DNA of 64,000 nucleotides from Deinococcus sp. YIM 77859 (GTDB lineage: Bacteria > Deinococcota > Deinococci > Deinococcales > Deinococcaceae): assembly GCF_000745175.1 (NCBI RefSeq), contig NZ_JQNI01000002.1, positions 542,001 through 606,000 on the forward strand, written 5' to 3'. Every line of letters begins with the position of its first letter. Position 1 is the stretch's first letter. A program made the position numbers and the translations under genes. The notes below the pieces were generated by a model. That model was not told where the DNA came from, searched no databases, and saw only the letters and a list, made by a program, of their open reading frames with translations. This document shows positions 41,193-63,433 of the stretch, piece after piece.

Positions 41193-42728
41193 TCAGGTCG
41201 GCTGGTGCTGTACCGCTTTAAGGTCCCGTTCCTCCGCTGCGCTCTCCCGGGAGGCAGGAAGGCCCGGAGCGGCCTGCGCGGACGGCAGGCGCAGCGTGAC
41301 CACGTTGCCTTCCACCTGCAGGCTGCCGCCGTGCTGTTGCAGCACACGCCGGGCGGTGGTCAGGCCGATGCGCTCGCCCGGACGTGAGGGCAAGAGGGGC
41401 GAAGGTCTGACCGCCGGTGTGCCGGGGGCACTGTGCCGCAGCTGGACCACCACCTGATTGCCCTGCTGCCATCCGCTGATCTCTAGGCGCGGTTCCTGAC
41501 CGGCCGCTTCCAGGGCTCCGGCCAGCACTTCGGTCAAGACCAGCCGCAGCAGCATCGCGTCACCCCGAACGCCCGGCAGGTCCGTCATCACCCACTGCAC
41601 GCGGCGGCCACGCAGCAGGGGTTCGAGGTCGCTGCGCACCTGAACGACGAGAACGTTCAGGGACACAGGCGCGAACTGCACGGGTCGTCCCCGGAAAAAC
41701 GGCAGTTGCCGGAGCTGCGTCACGTGGGTGTCGACGAGGGCCACCTCCTGCCGCAGGAGCGCCAGGTACCGCTTGACCTTGGGATCGGTGTTGGCCGCCA
41801 GGGCCCGTTCAAGCAGGTGCGTGACACCGGTGGCGCGGCGTGTGGGTTCGGCCAGATCATGCGAGACCGCTACCGCATAGGCGAGCAGTTCGGCATGGGC
41901 CTGCTCGAGGGCGGCTGTTCGTTCGGCCACGCGGCACTCCAGTTCAGTGTTGAGCCGTTGCAGCTCGGCCGAGCGTGCGGTGGAGCGCGCGACCCGCTCA
42001 TTCATCAGCAGGGCCCATACCGCTGCTCCCAGCAGCGTCACCGCGATCAGCGCCACACCCCGGGCCAGCCCGGCGCTGGAGAGAATTCCGTGCGCTAGGG
42101 GGGCGGTGGGCTGTTCCGTGGTATGGAAGTGCGCGGCGTGCATGGCCGTGTAGTGCATGGCGGCAATGGCACCGCCCAGCAGCAGGGCGCCCGCCAGCCG
42201 CCAGCGTTCCTGCTGTCCGGGGGGAGCGACCCGCACCCGCAGGCCCAGTCCGAGGGCCAGCGTGGCGGCACTAAAGGCGACAAGGACGGACAGCGCAACC
42301 CCCAACGGCTCGTAGGTCACCTTTCCGGCAAAGCGCATCGCCTGCATCCCCAGGTAGTGCATGCTGCTGATGCTCAGGCCGAGCAGGAGGCCACCCACGA
42401 GAAGTGCCCGGAGGCCCACCTCATGACGGTTGATGCTGCGAAGCGCCAGAGCTGCCGCCAGAACGGCGGCCAGCCACGAGAGCAGCGTAGTCGACAGGGA
42501 ATAGTAGATCGGGACGGGGAGGCTAAGGGCCAGCATGCCGATGAAGTGCATCGCCCAGATGCCAAATCCCAGCACCAGCGCTCCGCCGACCGCCCAATAC
42601 AGCGGCGCTCGCCCCTCCTTGCTCGAGGCGCGGGTCGCGACGCTGAGGGTCGCGTAGGAGGCCAGGCAGGCGACGGCGACAGAAAGCGCCACGAGTTCGG
42701 GTCGGTACAGGGCAGGCATGAGGCTCAT
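41193..42728 (-). CDS. MHYT-domain membrane sensor with histidine kinase-like C-terminus
   Basis: A 511-residue protein. The N-terminal 245 residues form the seven-helix MHYT sensor, with the repeats MHFIGM, MHYLGM and MHYTAM, which are thought to bind copper and sense O2, CO or NO. A coiled coil (about 255-290) leads to a HisKA-like helix with VSHDLAEPTRR. The ATPase-like end is degenerate: the N-box asparagines are absent from LRLVLTEVLAGALEAAG and no DxGxG motif is seen, though GERIGLTTARRVLQQHGGSL is kept. AGGAG is five bases before the ATG at 42728. No cognate regulator is adjacent. Confidence 0.85.
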   Translation of the reverse strand: MSLMPALYRPELVALSVAVACLASYATLSVATRASSKEGRAPLYWAVGGALVLGFGIWAMHFIGMLALSLPVPIYYSLSTTLLSWLAAVLAAALALRSINRHEVGLRALLVGGLLLGLSISSMHYLGMQAMRFAGKVTYEPLGVALSVLVAFSAATLALGLGLRVRVAPPGQQERWRLAGALLLGGAIAAMHYTAMHAAHFHTTEQPTAPLAHGILSSAGLARGVALIAVTLLGAAVWALLMNERVARSTARSAELQRLNTELECRVAERTAALEQAHAELLAYAVAVSHDLAEPTRRATGVTHLLERALAANTDPKVKRYLALLRQEVALVDTHVTQLRQLPFFRGRPVQFAPVSLNVLVVQVRSDLEPLLRGRRVQWVMTDLPGVRGDAMLLRLVLTEVLAGALEAAGQEPRLEISGWQQGNQVVVQLRHSAPGTPAVRPSPLLPSRPGERIGLTTARRVLQQHGGSLQVEGNVVTLRLPSAQAAPGLPASRESAAEERDLKAVQHQPT

Positions 42729-42859
42729 GAACGCTCCTTGAGCGTACCGCTGTATCTCCTCACACAAAGGGAAAAAATCGGCAATCCCCCTTTGGTTGCC
42801 TTCCAGCTACGTCAAATGGCGGATCCAGAGGCGGGGTGCCCGCGGTGCTAGCCTGCGGC

Positions 42860-44683
<1,824 letters not shown>

Positions 44684-44773
44684 AGGGTGCCTTGAGCCCT
44701 GCGGGTTAGGGGATCAGCGTCTAGAGAACATATCCCAGCGCTATCGCACTCGCGACAGACGAACACGACAAAG

Positions 44774-44803
44774 CCGCTCCAACCAACGAGATGGATGGAG
44801 CGG
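44774..44803. terminator. Possible stem-loop between pepF and the ybjN-like gene
   Basis: CCGCTCCA (44774-44781) pairs with TGGAGCGG (44796-44803) between two converging genes. No T-run follows on either strand, so termination is only a guess. Confidence 0.3.
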
Positions 44804-44856
44804 GTCAAGCACAGTGGGCATGGTCAGAAGAGGGGCGAGTCTCCCCGCCCCCTCTG

Positions 44857-45349
<493 letters not shown>

Positions 45350-45368
45350 ACGATTGTAACACCCGAGT

Positions 45369-45688
45369 TTACCCTCGGGGCCGAGACAGCACGGTAAGCT
45401 GTACGGGCGCAACGCCTTCAGACAGGATGCCCAGCCGTGCGGCGGCAGCCCGTGACAGGTCGATGATTCTTGACCGGTTCCCAAAGGGCCCCCGGTCATT
45501 GATCAGCACGTCGACGCTGCGGCCCGTTCGGACGTGCCTCACGCGGACCCAGGTTCCCAGCGGAAGGGTACGGTGGGCCGCGGTCATACGGGTAGACTGG
45601 TGCCACTTGCCGCTGTAGTACACGGCCTGGCCGTGCTGCGCGGCCTGCGCGGCCCCGGTGAGCAGCAGAAGCGCCAAAACGGTCCCCC

Positions 45689-45692
<4 letters not shown>
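45369..45692 (-). CDS. RlpA-like double-psi beta-barrel protein
   Basis: A 107-residue secreted protein with a signal peptide (about 1-18) and one RlpA-type DPBB domain: [21 protein letters not shown] and the active-site-like [19 protein letters not shown]. RlpA proteins cleave naked glycan strands in peptidoglycan. There is no SPOR domain, so it is a minimal form. Its GTG start overlaps the prolidase stop as GTGA, making the two genes one transcription unit. Confidence 0.87.
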
Positions 45693-48971
<3,279 letters not shown>

Positions 48972-48986
48972 AGCCGGGCGAGCCGG

Positions 48987-49025
48987 GGAGAGGAGTGCTT
49001 TGGGCACTCCTCTCCTCTTGTTGTG
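48987..49025 (+). terminator. Intrinsic terminator after sucCD
   Basis: A perfect 12-bp stem GGAGAGGAGTGC/GCACTCCTCTCC (48987-48998, 49004-49015) with a five-base loop is followed by TCTTGTTGT. This is the most convincing terminator in the window. Confidence 0.85.
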
Positions 49026-49065
49026 CCGGTCACATCCGCGTCAGGCGAACGCGTAGACTGAACCC

Positions 49066-49638
49066 ATGCACAAGCGCCTCCTTCCCCTGCTGGCTCTCCT
49101 GCTTCTGGGCAGAGGCCACGCCCTCACGGTGACGGGGAACGTGACGGGCAGCGTCCCCGCAGAGGCCCGCGTTGGTGCCTGGGCGGTCAGCGCCTCCGGC
49201 CAGCCGGTCCAGGAACTCCTCAGCGCCCCCGTCCAGAGCGGGGGAGAGTTCCGCCTAAACCTTCCGACCGCTCCACCCAGCCCCCGCGTTCAGGTGCCCC
49301 TCACCGCCCAAAATGTGGCCTGGCCCGGCGTCCTCGACCCCGTGACGGTGAGCGGCTCCGCTCTGGCCACCGAACTTCGGCTCTTCATCTACCGCGACGC
49401 CAACCGCAACGGGCAACGCGACGAGGGCGAGCCCCTGCGCGAGGTGACCCCGAACGCCGGGCGCGGCACGCTCCTGACCGTCTGGGTGAGTGCCGACGTG
49501 ACTGTCCGGGCGGGCCGCGGCTACGAGGCGACCCTCAAGCGCGGCTGGAATGCCTTGGTCGTCGAGGTGGGCCGCGCGGTCAGGGTCACGCCCGTCACCG
49601 GGGACGCGGTGGACGTCAGCCTGAGCCTGGGGCGCTGA
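49066..49638 (+). CDS. Secreted hypothetical protein
   Basis: A 190-residue protein with a signal peptide ([15 protein letters not shown]) and a beta-rich mature part. It contains [18 protein letters not shown], which resembles an SdrD/EF-hand-like calcium-binding segment, followed by [11 protein letters not shown]. It shares patterns with the lipoprotein at 15118-15810 (an F-x-L-x-LP strand and RGWN). Function unknown. TAGACT (49054-49059) ends six bases before the ATG, so it has its own leaderless promoter. Confidence 0.7.
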   Translation: MHKRLLPLLALLLLGRGHALTVTGNVTGSVPAEARVGAWAVSASGQPVQELLSAPVQSGGEFRLNLPTAPPSPRVQVPLTAQNVAWPGVLDPVTVSGSALATELRLFIYRDANRNGQRDEGEPLREVTPNAGRGTLLTVWVSADVTVRAGRGYEATLKRGWNALVVEVGRAVRVTPVTGDAVDVSLSLGR

Positions 49639-49655
49639 GGGGAGAACGCCTGGGG

Positions 49656-50804
49656 CTAGGTTCCGCCGCCCTGGGCCAGCGTCTGCGCGTAGGCGGCGAG
49701 GTACCGCGGCACGATCCGGTCGGGGTGAAAGCGGGTCAGCGCGGCCTGCCGGCCTGCCGCCCCCATGCTCAAATACAGCTGGGAGTCACGCAACACGCGC
49801 AGCGCTGCGTCAGCCATCGCGTCCACATCGCCCACCGGGGCGAGGAAGCCGGTCACGCCGTCCTCGACCACCTCGGGAATGCCGCCCGCTCGGGCCGCGA
49901 CAATCGGCACCTCACAACTCATGGCCTCCAGGGCGGCCAAGCCGAAACTCTCGTTGCTGCTGGGCAACAGAAAGAGGTCACTGATGCCCAGCACCGTCTG
50001 AACGTCGGGAAAGGACCCCAGGAACTGGGTGCGGCCCAGCACGCCCAGTTGTCCGGCGAGTTCAAAGGCGCGGGGCCGCTCCGGGCCGTCCCCGATCATC
50101 AGCAGCCGCGCCGGGATCTCGCTGGCGACCCGCGCAAAGACCTGCACCACGTCTTCGACACGCTTGACCGGGCGGAAGTTGCTGACGTGCACGATCAGCG
50201 CCTCATCCGGGTGGGCGAAACGCGCGCGCGCCTGAGGATCGGGAATGCGCACAAAGCGCGCGGCGTCCACGAAGTTGTGAATCACCTCGATGGGCCGGTC
50301 GACGCCAAAGACTTCGCGCGTCTGCTCCGCCAGAAAGTGTGAGACGGCGGTCACGTGGTCGCTGCACTCGATGGCGTGCCGCGTGGTGTGCCGGAAGGCG
50401 GGTTCGGCGCCCACCAGCGTCACGTCTGTGCCGTGCAGGGTGGTCACCACCCGGCTGCGCCCGGTGATCGCCCGGGCGTGAATGGCGGCAGTCGCATGAG
50501 GAATCGCGTAGTGGGCGTGCGTGAGCTCAACGCCGTGCTCCAAAATCACCTCTGTCAGGGTATTGGCCGCGGCGAGCTCGGGGTAGGGCTGATCGAAGAG
50601 GGCATACGCGAACCCGCTCACCTGGTGGTAGAAGGGCCCGCGAACACCCTGGTGTCCCGCCAGCCGAAAAGGCACGGCGGAGCCCACGAAGTGAACTTCC
50701 AGGCCCGAGCGCGCGACCATCAAGCCCAGTTCGGTCGCGACGACGCCGGAACCCCCGGCCCCGGTGTGGCACAGCACGGCAATCTTTTCTGGCGGCACGC
50801 CCAT
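49656..50804 (-). CDS. bshA: Bacillithiol synthase BshA (N-acetyl-glucosaminyl L-malate synthase)
   Basis: A 382-residue GT4 enzyme with [15 protein letters not shown] at the N-terminus, [25 protein letters not shown] and the C-terminal nucleotide-sugar site [19 protein letters not shown]. BshA joins UDP-GlcNAc and L-malate in the first step of bacillithiol synthesis, the main low-molecular-weight thiol of Deinococcus and Bacillus. TATACT (50813-50818, minus) lies eight bases before the ATG at 50804; the 35 upstream codons are not used. bshB and bshC are not in the window. Confidence 0.92.
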   Translation of the reverse strand: MGVPPEKIAVLCHTGAGGSGVVATELGLMVARSGLEVHFVGSAVPFRLAGHQGVRGPFYHQVSGFAYALFDQPYPELAAANTLTEVILEHGVELTHAHYAIPHATAAIHARAITGRSRVVTTLHGTDVTLVGAEPAFRHTTRHAIECSDHVTAVSHFLAEQTREVFGVDRPIEVIHNFVDAARFVRIPDPQARARFAHPDEALIVHVSNFRPVKRVEDVVQVFARVASEIPARLLMIGDGPERPRAFELAGQLGVLGRTQFLGSFPDVQTVLGISDLFLLPSSNESFGLAALEAMSCEVPIVAARAGGIPEVVEDGVTGFLAPVGDVDAMADAALRVLRDSQLYLSMGAAGRQAALTRFHPDRIVPRYLAAYAQTLAQGGGT

Positions 50805-50883
50805 GAGAGCGGAGTATAGGCGCAGGCGGCGCGCGCCGCTGTCATGAACCTGTTGGAACCTCACCGCTACGCTGCTGACCAGC

Positions 50884-51729
<846 letters not shown>

Positions 51730-51753
51730 GGTTGGCTTCAGGGTGGGCCGCGG

Positions 51754-51782
51754 TTGACCCTGGGCCGGCGGCGGATTACGTT
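51754..51782 (+). promoter_or_regulatory. Promoter of modA
   Basis: TTGACC (51754-51759) and TACGTT (51777-51782) are separated by 17 bases. Transcription would start near 51789, giving a leader of about 45 bases with a Shine-Dalgarno, unlike the leaderless genes around it. CAGGGT...ACCCTG around the -35 box may be an operator, but it was not matched to a known site. Confidence 0.6.
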
Positions 51783-51832
51783 CGGGGGGGCAGCCCTGTT
51801 GCTCGGTGGCACTGTCCCCCTGGAGGTTTCCT

Positions 51833-52591
51833 ATGTCGTGTCGCCACGTCATCCTCACACTCCTTCTGCTGGGGAGTGCCCAGGCCGCCCCGCTGCGGGT
51901 CTTTGCCGCGGCCTCGCTGACCGACGCCTTTACGGAGCTCGGCAAAGCCTTTGACGCCCGGACCGGGAACACCACGGTCTTTCAGTTCGCTGGGTCGCAG
52001 GCGCTGCGGACCCAACTCGAGAACGGCGCGAGGGCCGACGTGTATGCGAGCGCCAACGCTGCCCAGTTTGACCCGCTCGTCAAGGCGGGCCTGCTCCAGC
52101 CTGGACAGCTGTTCGCGCGGAACACGCTGGCGATGATCGCCCCAAAGGGCACAGCCAAGGTGACGGCCCTGCCCGACCTCGCCAAGCCCGGTGTCAAGGT
52201 CGTTATCGCGGACAAAGCCGTTCCGGCGGGCGACTACACCCGCCGGATGCTGGCGGCCGCCGAGCAGTCCGGAACCTACGGCAAGAACTTCGCCGAGCAG
52301 GTTCTGAAGAACGTGGTGAGCGAGGAACCAAACGTGCGGCAGGTGGCGCTGAAGGTGCAGCTCGGTGAGGCTGATGCCGCCGTGGTGTACCGCAGCGATG
52401 TCACGCCCGCCCTCAAAGCCAGCGTGCGGGTGATCCCGTTGCCCTCGCGGTTTAACCAAAGCGCCAGCTATCCCATCGGCATCCTGACCAATGCGGCCAA
52501 CGGGGCGGCGGCGCAGGCGTTTGTGGCCTTTGTGCTCTCCCCGGAAGGACAGAGGATCCTGCGAAAGTGGGGGTTTCTCAGCCCGCAGTAG
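51833..52591 (+). CDS. modA: Molybdate-binding periplasmic protein ModA
   Basis: A 252-residue binding protein with a signal peptide (about 1-18) and ModA features: RVFAAASLTDAFTELG, FQFAGSQALRTQLENGARADVYASA and the C-terminal VLSPEGQRILRKWGF. It should capture molybdate or tungstate for an ABC importer. GGAGG is six bases before the ATG at 51833. No modB or modC gene follows; the next gene is ileS on the other strand, so the rest of the transporter is encoded elsewhere. Confidence 0.92.
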   Translation: MSCRHVILTLLLLGSAQAAPLRVFAAASLTDAFTELGKAFDARTGNTTVFQFAGSQALRTQLENGARADVYASANAAQFDPLVKAGLLQPGQLFARNTLAMIAPKGTAKVTALPDLAKPGVKVVIADKAVPAGDYTRRMLAAAEQSGTYGKNFAEQVLKNVVSEEPNVRQVALKVQLGEADAAVVYRSDVTPALKASVRVIPLPSRFNQSASYPIGILTNAANGAAAQAFVAFVLSPEGQRILRKWGFLSPQ

Positions 52592-52611
52592 GTTGGCCGG
52601 CAAAAAGTGGG

Positions 52612-55905
<3,294 letters not shown>

Positions 55906-55942
55906 GCTGGCTCCTTGAGACTGGGGAAAAAAGGCGGCGAAC

Positions 55943-56231
55943 CCAAAACAAGCACGCGCCCCAGCCTGGCTGCTGGGACGCGCAGACAACGTGTTGGCGC
56001 GTGGTACCACCCAACTTCACCGCTCGCTGGCGGCCTCATTCACGCCCGCTGTCGGGGGGCCTCCGGGACGGTCTACTGAGCCTGTGGCTGTTCTTCGTCC
56101 GGCGCGGGAGGGGATCTTCGGCGGGGGCCTCCCGTCCGGCTCACACCGTCCCGAACTCGCTGTGAGAGGCCTGGCCCCGCGTACTCTTCTCGCGTTCGCC
56201 TTGTTGGATTGCTCACCCCCCATCGGGGGTG
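55943..56231 (-). promoter_or_regulatory. T-box riboswitch controlling ileS
   Basis: On the minus strand the leader contains, in order: an AGTA specifier-loop motif (56185-56182), a CAGCGAG...GGTGTGAGCC distal stem I region (about 56163-56138), GAAGATC with the isoleucine codon ATC at 56115-56113, and the T-box core TGGGTGGTACCAC (56013-56001). An 11-bp terminator stem (55982-55955) followed by TGCTTGTTTTGG comes next. This is the standard T-box order: uncharged tRNA-Ile should stabilise the antiterminator and allow ileS transcription. Confidence 0.9.
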
Positions 56232-56237
56232 CGCCTC

Positions 56238-56267
56238 ATGGTAGGCGCGCAGCATGGGTGGGGTCAA
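56238..56267 (-). promoter_or_regulatory. Promoter of the ileS T-box leader
   Basis: TTGACC (56267-56262) and TACCAT (56243-56238), read on the minus strand, are separated by 18 bases. Transcription would start near 56231, just before the first stem of the T-box. The remaining bases up to the tal gene (56268-56415) hold no gene; a TACAAT at 56391-56396 is a likely -10 box for tal on the plus strand. Confidence 0.6.
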
Positions 56268-56415
56268 TCGGTCAGGTGACGCGCAATCACGCCGGGCCAG
56301 ATATGCTGAACTGAAGGCAGCAGGGGGACGGAAGGGCTGCAAGAGGTGCAGTTGACCACAGGGTGACCGCAGCTGCCCAGGGCGGGCCTTACAATCCCCC
56401 GGAGGGAGAAGCAAC

Positions 56416-58418
<2,003 letters not shown>

Positions 58419-58514
58419 GGCCCCCGCCGTTCCCGACCCTGATTCCCGTATCCCGGGTGTCCGGGCTGCTTGCCCCTGAGGGCACGCCCCGGGACATCCT
58501 CTGTCTGGAGGCCC

Positions 58515-59884
<1,370 letters not shown>

Positions 59885-59888
<4 letters not shown>

Positions 59889-60283
59889 GCGCGGCCGCCG
59901 CCCGTTCCAGCACGCTGCACCTCCTGGTCGTCGACGACGAGGAACAGATCCTCGAGCTGCTTGACCTCTCCCTCTCGCTGCACGGCTTTACCGTGGTCAC
60001 CGCCAGAAGCGGCCCCGACGCGCTGCGGGCCGCCGGGGCCCACAGCTTTGACGTGATCGTCATGGACGTGCTGATGGCGCCCTGGGACGGCTTCGAGACG
60101 GTGCGCCGCCTGCATGGAGCGCTTCAGGCGCGCCTGCCCCCCGTCGTCTTTCTCTCCGGCCTGACCCGCACAGAAGCCCTCCCGGAACTCGGCCCGCACG
60201 TGGTGGCGACCTATCTGGTCAAGCCCTTTCGCCCCTCACAACTCGTGGCCTGTATCCAACAGGTCGCCCGTTCCCGCAACTGA
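59885..60283 (+). CDS. Stand-alone response regulator receiver protein
   Basis: A 132-residue receiver domain with acidic pair Asp17/Asp18, phospho-acceptor Asp61 in VIVMDVLM, Ser91 and Lys113 in LVKPF. There is no output domain, so it must act by binding other proteins. The GTG start overlaps the stop of the M23 endopeptidase gene by 4 bases, a coupling that suggests a shared role at the cell wall. No histidine kinase is adjacent. Confidence 0.92.
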
Positions 60284-60299
60284 CCCCATGCCTCCCCCC

Positions 60300-60328
60300 A
60301 AACTGGCCCTGCTTATAGGGCCAGTTTT
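60300..60328 (+). terminator. Stem-loop terminator before pdxS
   Basis: AAACTGGCCCT (60300-60310) pairs with AGGGCCAGTTTT (60317-60328) around a six-base loop. The right arm ends in a T-run. It separates the receiver gene from pdxS and lies only 5 bases upstream of the pdxS -10 box. Confidence 0.7.
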
Positions 60329-60332
60329 GGCT

Positions 60333-60344
60333 TAGGCTGCCCGC
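60333..60344 (+). promoter_or_regulatory. Leaderless -10 box of pdxS
   Basis: TAGGCT (60333-60338) ends six bases before the pdxS ATG and no Shine-Dalgarno is present. The preceding terminator arm occupies the place where a -35 box would be, so the promoter is compressed against the terminator. Confidence 0.5.
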
Positions 60345-61228
<884 letters not shown>

Positions 61229-61235
<7 letters not shown>

Positions 61236-61846
61236 GAAAGGGGAGAGGCACGGCTCAGCCCTCGATTGGCGTTCTGGCCCTCCAGGGCGCCTTTCGTGAG
61301 CACCGGCAGCGGCTGGAGGCGCTCGGCGCGCGCGTGACGGAAGTCCGCCTTCCCGCCGACCTCGCCGGGCTGCACGGGCTGATTCTGCCCGGGGGCGAGA
61401 GCACCACCATCGCTCGGCTGATGGACGACTTTGGTTTGTGGGCTCCGATGCGCGACTGGTACGCGGGGGGCGGCGCCCTGTGGGGAACCTGCGCGGGGGC
61501 GATTCTGCTGGCCCGCGAGGTTCTGGGGGCGCCCCCACAGTTCGGCGGACGGCAGGCGAGCCTCGGGCTGATGGACCTCACGGTTCGCCGCAACGCCTTT
61601 GGCCGGCAGGTGGACTCTTTTCGCGTGCCGCTGGACGTGCGGGGACTCGGGGCCCCCTTTCCCGCCGTCTTTATTCGCGCGCCCGTGATCGAGCAGGTAG
61701 GGCCCAGCGTAGAGGTGCTCGCGCGGCACGCTGGCCAGATTGTGCTGGCGCGCCAGGGCCGCCTGCTGGCGAGTGCCTTTCATCCAGAACTCACACCGGA
61801 TCCCCGGCTTCACGCCCTGTTTCTGGACCTGATTGCTGGGCGCTGA
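61229..61846 (+). CDS. pdxT: Pyridoxal 5'-phosphate synthase glutaminase subunit PdxT
   Basis: A 205-residue class I glutaminase with nucleophile Cys88 in GTCAGAILL, oxyanion loop LPGGESTT, and the His-Glu pair in SAFHPELT. It supplies ammonia to PdxS. Its ATG lies inside the end of pdxS (GGATGGTAG). Confidence 0.97.
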
Positions 61847-61870
61847 CCGCTTTGGGCTATCCTCTTGCCC

Positions 61871-62614
61871 GTGCGATCCCTGCTGTTCCGTTCCGGTGGC
61901 GCGGCGCTGGGCTATGACGTGACCGGGCAGGGTGAGCCCATCGTACTGGTACACGGCCTGAGCGGGTCGAGCCGCTGGTGGCGGCGCAACGTCCCGGCGC
62001 TCTCCGCCACGCACCGGGTGTATGTGCTGGACCTCACCGGCTACGGCGCCGCGCGCCGGCAGCGGGCCCTGGGCGTACGGGCGGCGGCGGCGCTCATCGC
62101 CGCATGGCTGGATCATCTCGAGCTGCGGCACGTCACCCTGATCGGACACTCGATGGGTGGGCATATCTGTATGCATGTGGCCGCGCTGCGCCCCGAACGG
62201 GTGGACAACCTGGTCCTGGCCTGCGCGAGCGGTCTCCTCAAGGGCAGTCCCTACCGCCTGGCCCTGCATCTGCCGCGCGCCGCCCTGATGGGCCGGGTGA
62301 CCTTTGTGCCCCGCATCCTGGCGGATGCCGCGCGCAGCGGCCCTTTCAACCTCTGGCGCAGCGCGACGGACCTGCTCAAAGACAGCGTGCAGGACCTTTT
62401 GCCGCAGCTGAGTGCCCGTACCCTCGTCGTGTGGGGCGCGCGGGACGCGCTGGTGCCCGCGCCCCTGGGCCGCGCCCTGGCCGCGGCTATTCCCGGGGCC
62501 CGCTATGAGGAGATTCCCCGAGCCGGACATGTGGTGATGGTAGACGCCCCGGAGCGCTTCAATGCCCTGGTGCTCGACTTTCTACGCGGGGACGGGGAGG
62601 GCGGTGCGGCTTGA
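61871..62614 (+). CDS. Alpha/beta hydrolase
   Basis: A 247-residue hydrolase with the oxyanion segment LVHGLSGSSRWW, nucleophile serine in GHSMGG, acid in WGARDALVP and histidine in RAGHVVMV. The substrate is unknown. The GTG at 61871 comes seven bases after TATCCT (61858-61863), a leaderless pattern; a TTG two codons earlier is less likely. Its stop overlaps the TTG start of a second hydrolase. It is 24 bases from pdxT but appears to have its own promoter. Confidence 0.88.
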   Translation: MRSLLFRSGGAALGYDVTGQGEPIVLVHGLSGSSRWWRRNVPALSATHRVYVLDLTGYGAARRQRALGVRAAAALIAAWLDHLELRHVTLIGHSMGGHICMHVAALRPERVDNLVLACASGLLKGSPYRLALHLPRAALMGRVTFVPRILADAARSGPFNLWRSATDLLKDSVQDLLPQLSARTLVVWGARDALVPAPLGRALAAAIPGARYEEIPRAGHVVMVDAPERFNALVLDFLRGDGEGGAA

Positions 62615-63357
62615 GCGGCCGCTCCGTGTACACGCCCGTTCGGGGTCTTCTCACACATGCCCGGGTGTACGGCGCGGGCCCACCGCTGGTCGTGGTGCCG
62701 GGTCTGGGCTGCGCCTCTTGGATGTACGTGCGGGTCGCCCGTGAACTCTGCCGCGCCCGGACCGTCTATGTCTACGATCCGCCGGGGCACGGCTGTAGCC
62801 AGGGCGGCTCCGGCTCTCCCCGCACCATCGAGGACCTCACCGACCACCTTGCCGCCTGGCTGGAACAGACTGGCCTGGGCAGCGTGCCCCTGCTCGGCCA
62901 CTCGCTGGGGGGTGAAGTCATCTTTGATCTGGCCGCGCGGTACCCGCAGTGTGTCAGCGCCCTGATCGCCTGCGCGCCCACCGGCATTCCTGAAAACCCT
63001 CATCTCGCGGTGCAGCTTGTGCGCCTGCTGCTGGACATCCCCCGCGAGCGGCCCGGGCTTCTCCTGCCCGCCCTGGCCGCCTACCTGCGCAGCGGCCCGT
63101 GCCGAATGGTCCGCCTCGCCCGCGACCAGCAAGAGCACGACACCGGTCCTCTCTTGCCCCATGTTCGGGTTCCCACCCTGCTCCTCGACGGCACCGGTGA
63201 CCCCGTCATTCAAACCTGGACGCTCGAGGCCATCTGCCACGCCATTCCCGAGGCCGTGGTATGCGAAATCCCTGGCGGCTCCCATGCCCTGACCGACTCC
63301 TTTCCCCGCACCGTTGCACGCTGTACCCTCGACTTTCTGAAGCAGTGTGGCGTTTAG
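62611..63357 (+). CDS. Alpha/beta hydrolase (second of a coupled pair)
   Basis: A 248-residue hydrolase with VVPGLGCASWMYV, nucleophile serine in GHSLGGEV, acid in DGTGDPVIQ and histidine in GGSHALTD. It begins at a TTG that overlaps the previous stop as TTGA, with GGGGAGGG upstream, so it is translated from the same message. It is clearly diverged from its neighbour, which argues for different substrates or a heteromeric pair. Confidence 0.86.
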   Translation: MSGRSVYTPVRGLLTHARVYGAGPPLVVVPGLGCASWMYVRVARELCRARTVYVYDPPGHGCSQGGSGSPRTIEDLTDHLAAWLEQTGLGSVPLLGHSLGGEVIFDLAARYPQCVSALIACAPTGIPENPHLAVQLVRLLLDIPRERPGLLLPALAAYLRSGPCRMVRLARDQQEHDTGPLLPHVRVPTLLLDGTGDPVIQTWTLEAICHAIPEAVVCEIPGGSHALTDSFPRTVARCTLDFLKQCGV

Positions 63358-63367
63358 GAAAGAAAAC

Positions 63368-63392
63368 TTTCACGACCAGTTTTGTCGTGAAA
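63368..63392 (-). terminator. Inverted repeat/terminator at the end of the oxidoreductase gene
   Basis: TTTCACGAC and GTCGTGAAA form a perfect 9-bp stem with a seven-base loop between two converging genes. On the minus strand the stem is followed by GTTTTCTTTCC, a T-rich tail suiting termination of the oxidoreductase gene. The AT-rich sequence and perfect symmetry would also suit an operator. Confidence 0.6.
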
Positions 63393-63433
63393 ACATTCAC
63401 TAAGTGCCGCTTGCTCCGGCGTCCTCTGTCCTC

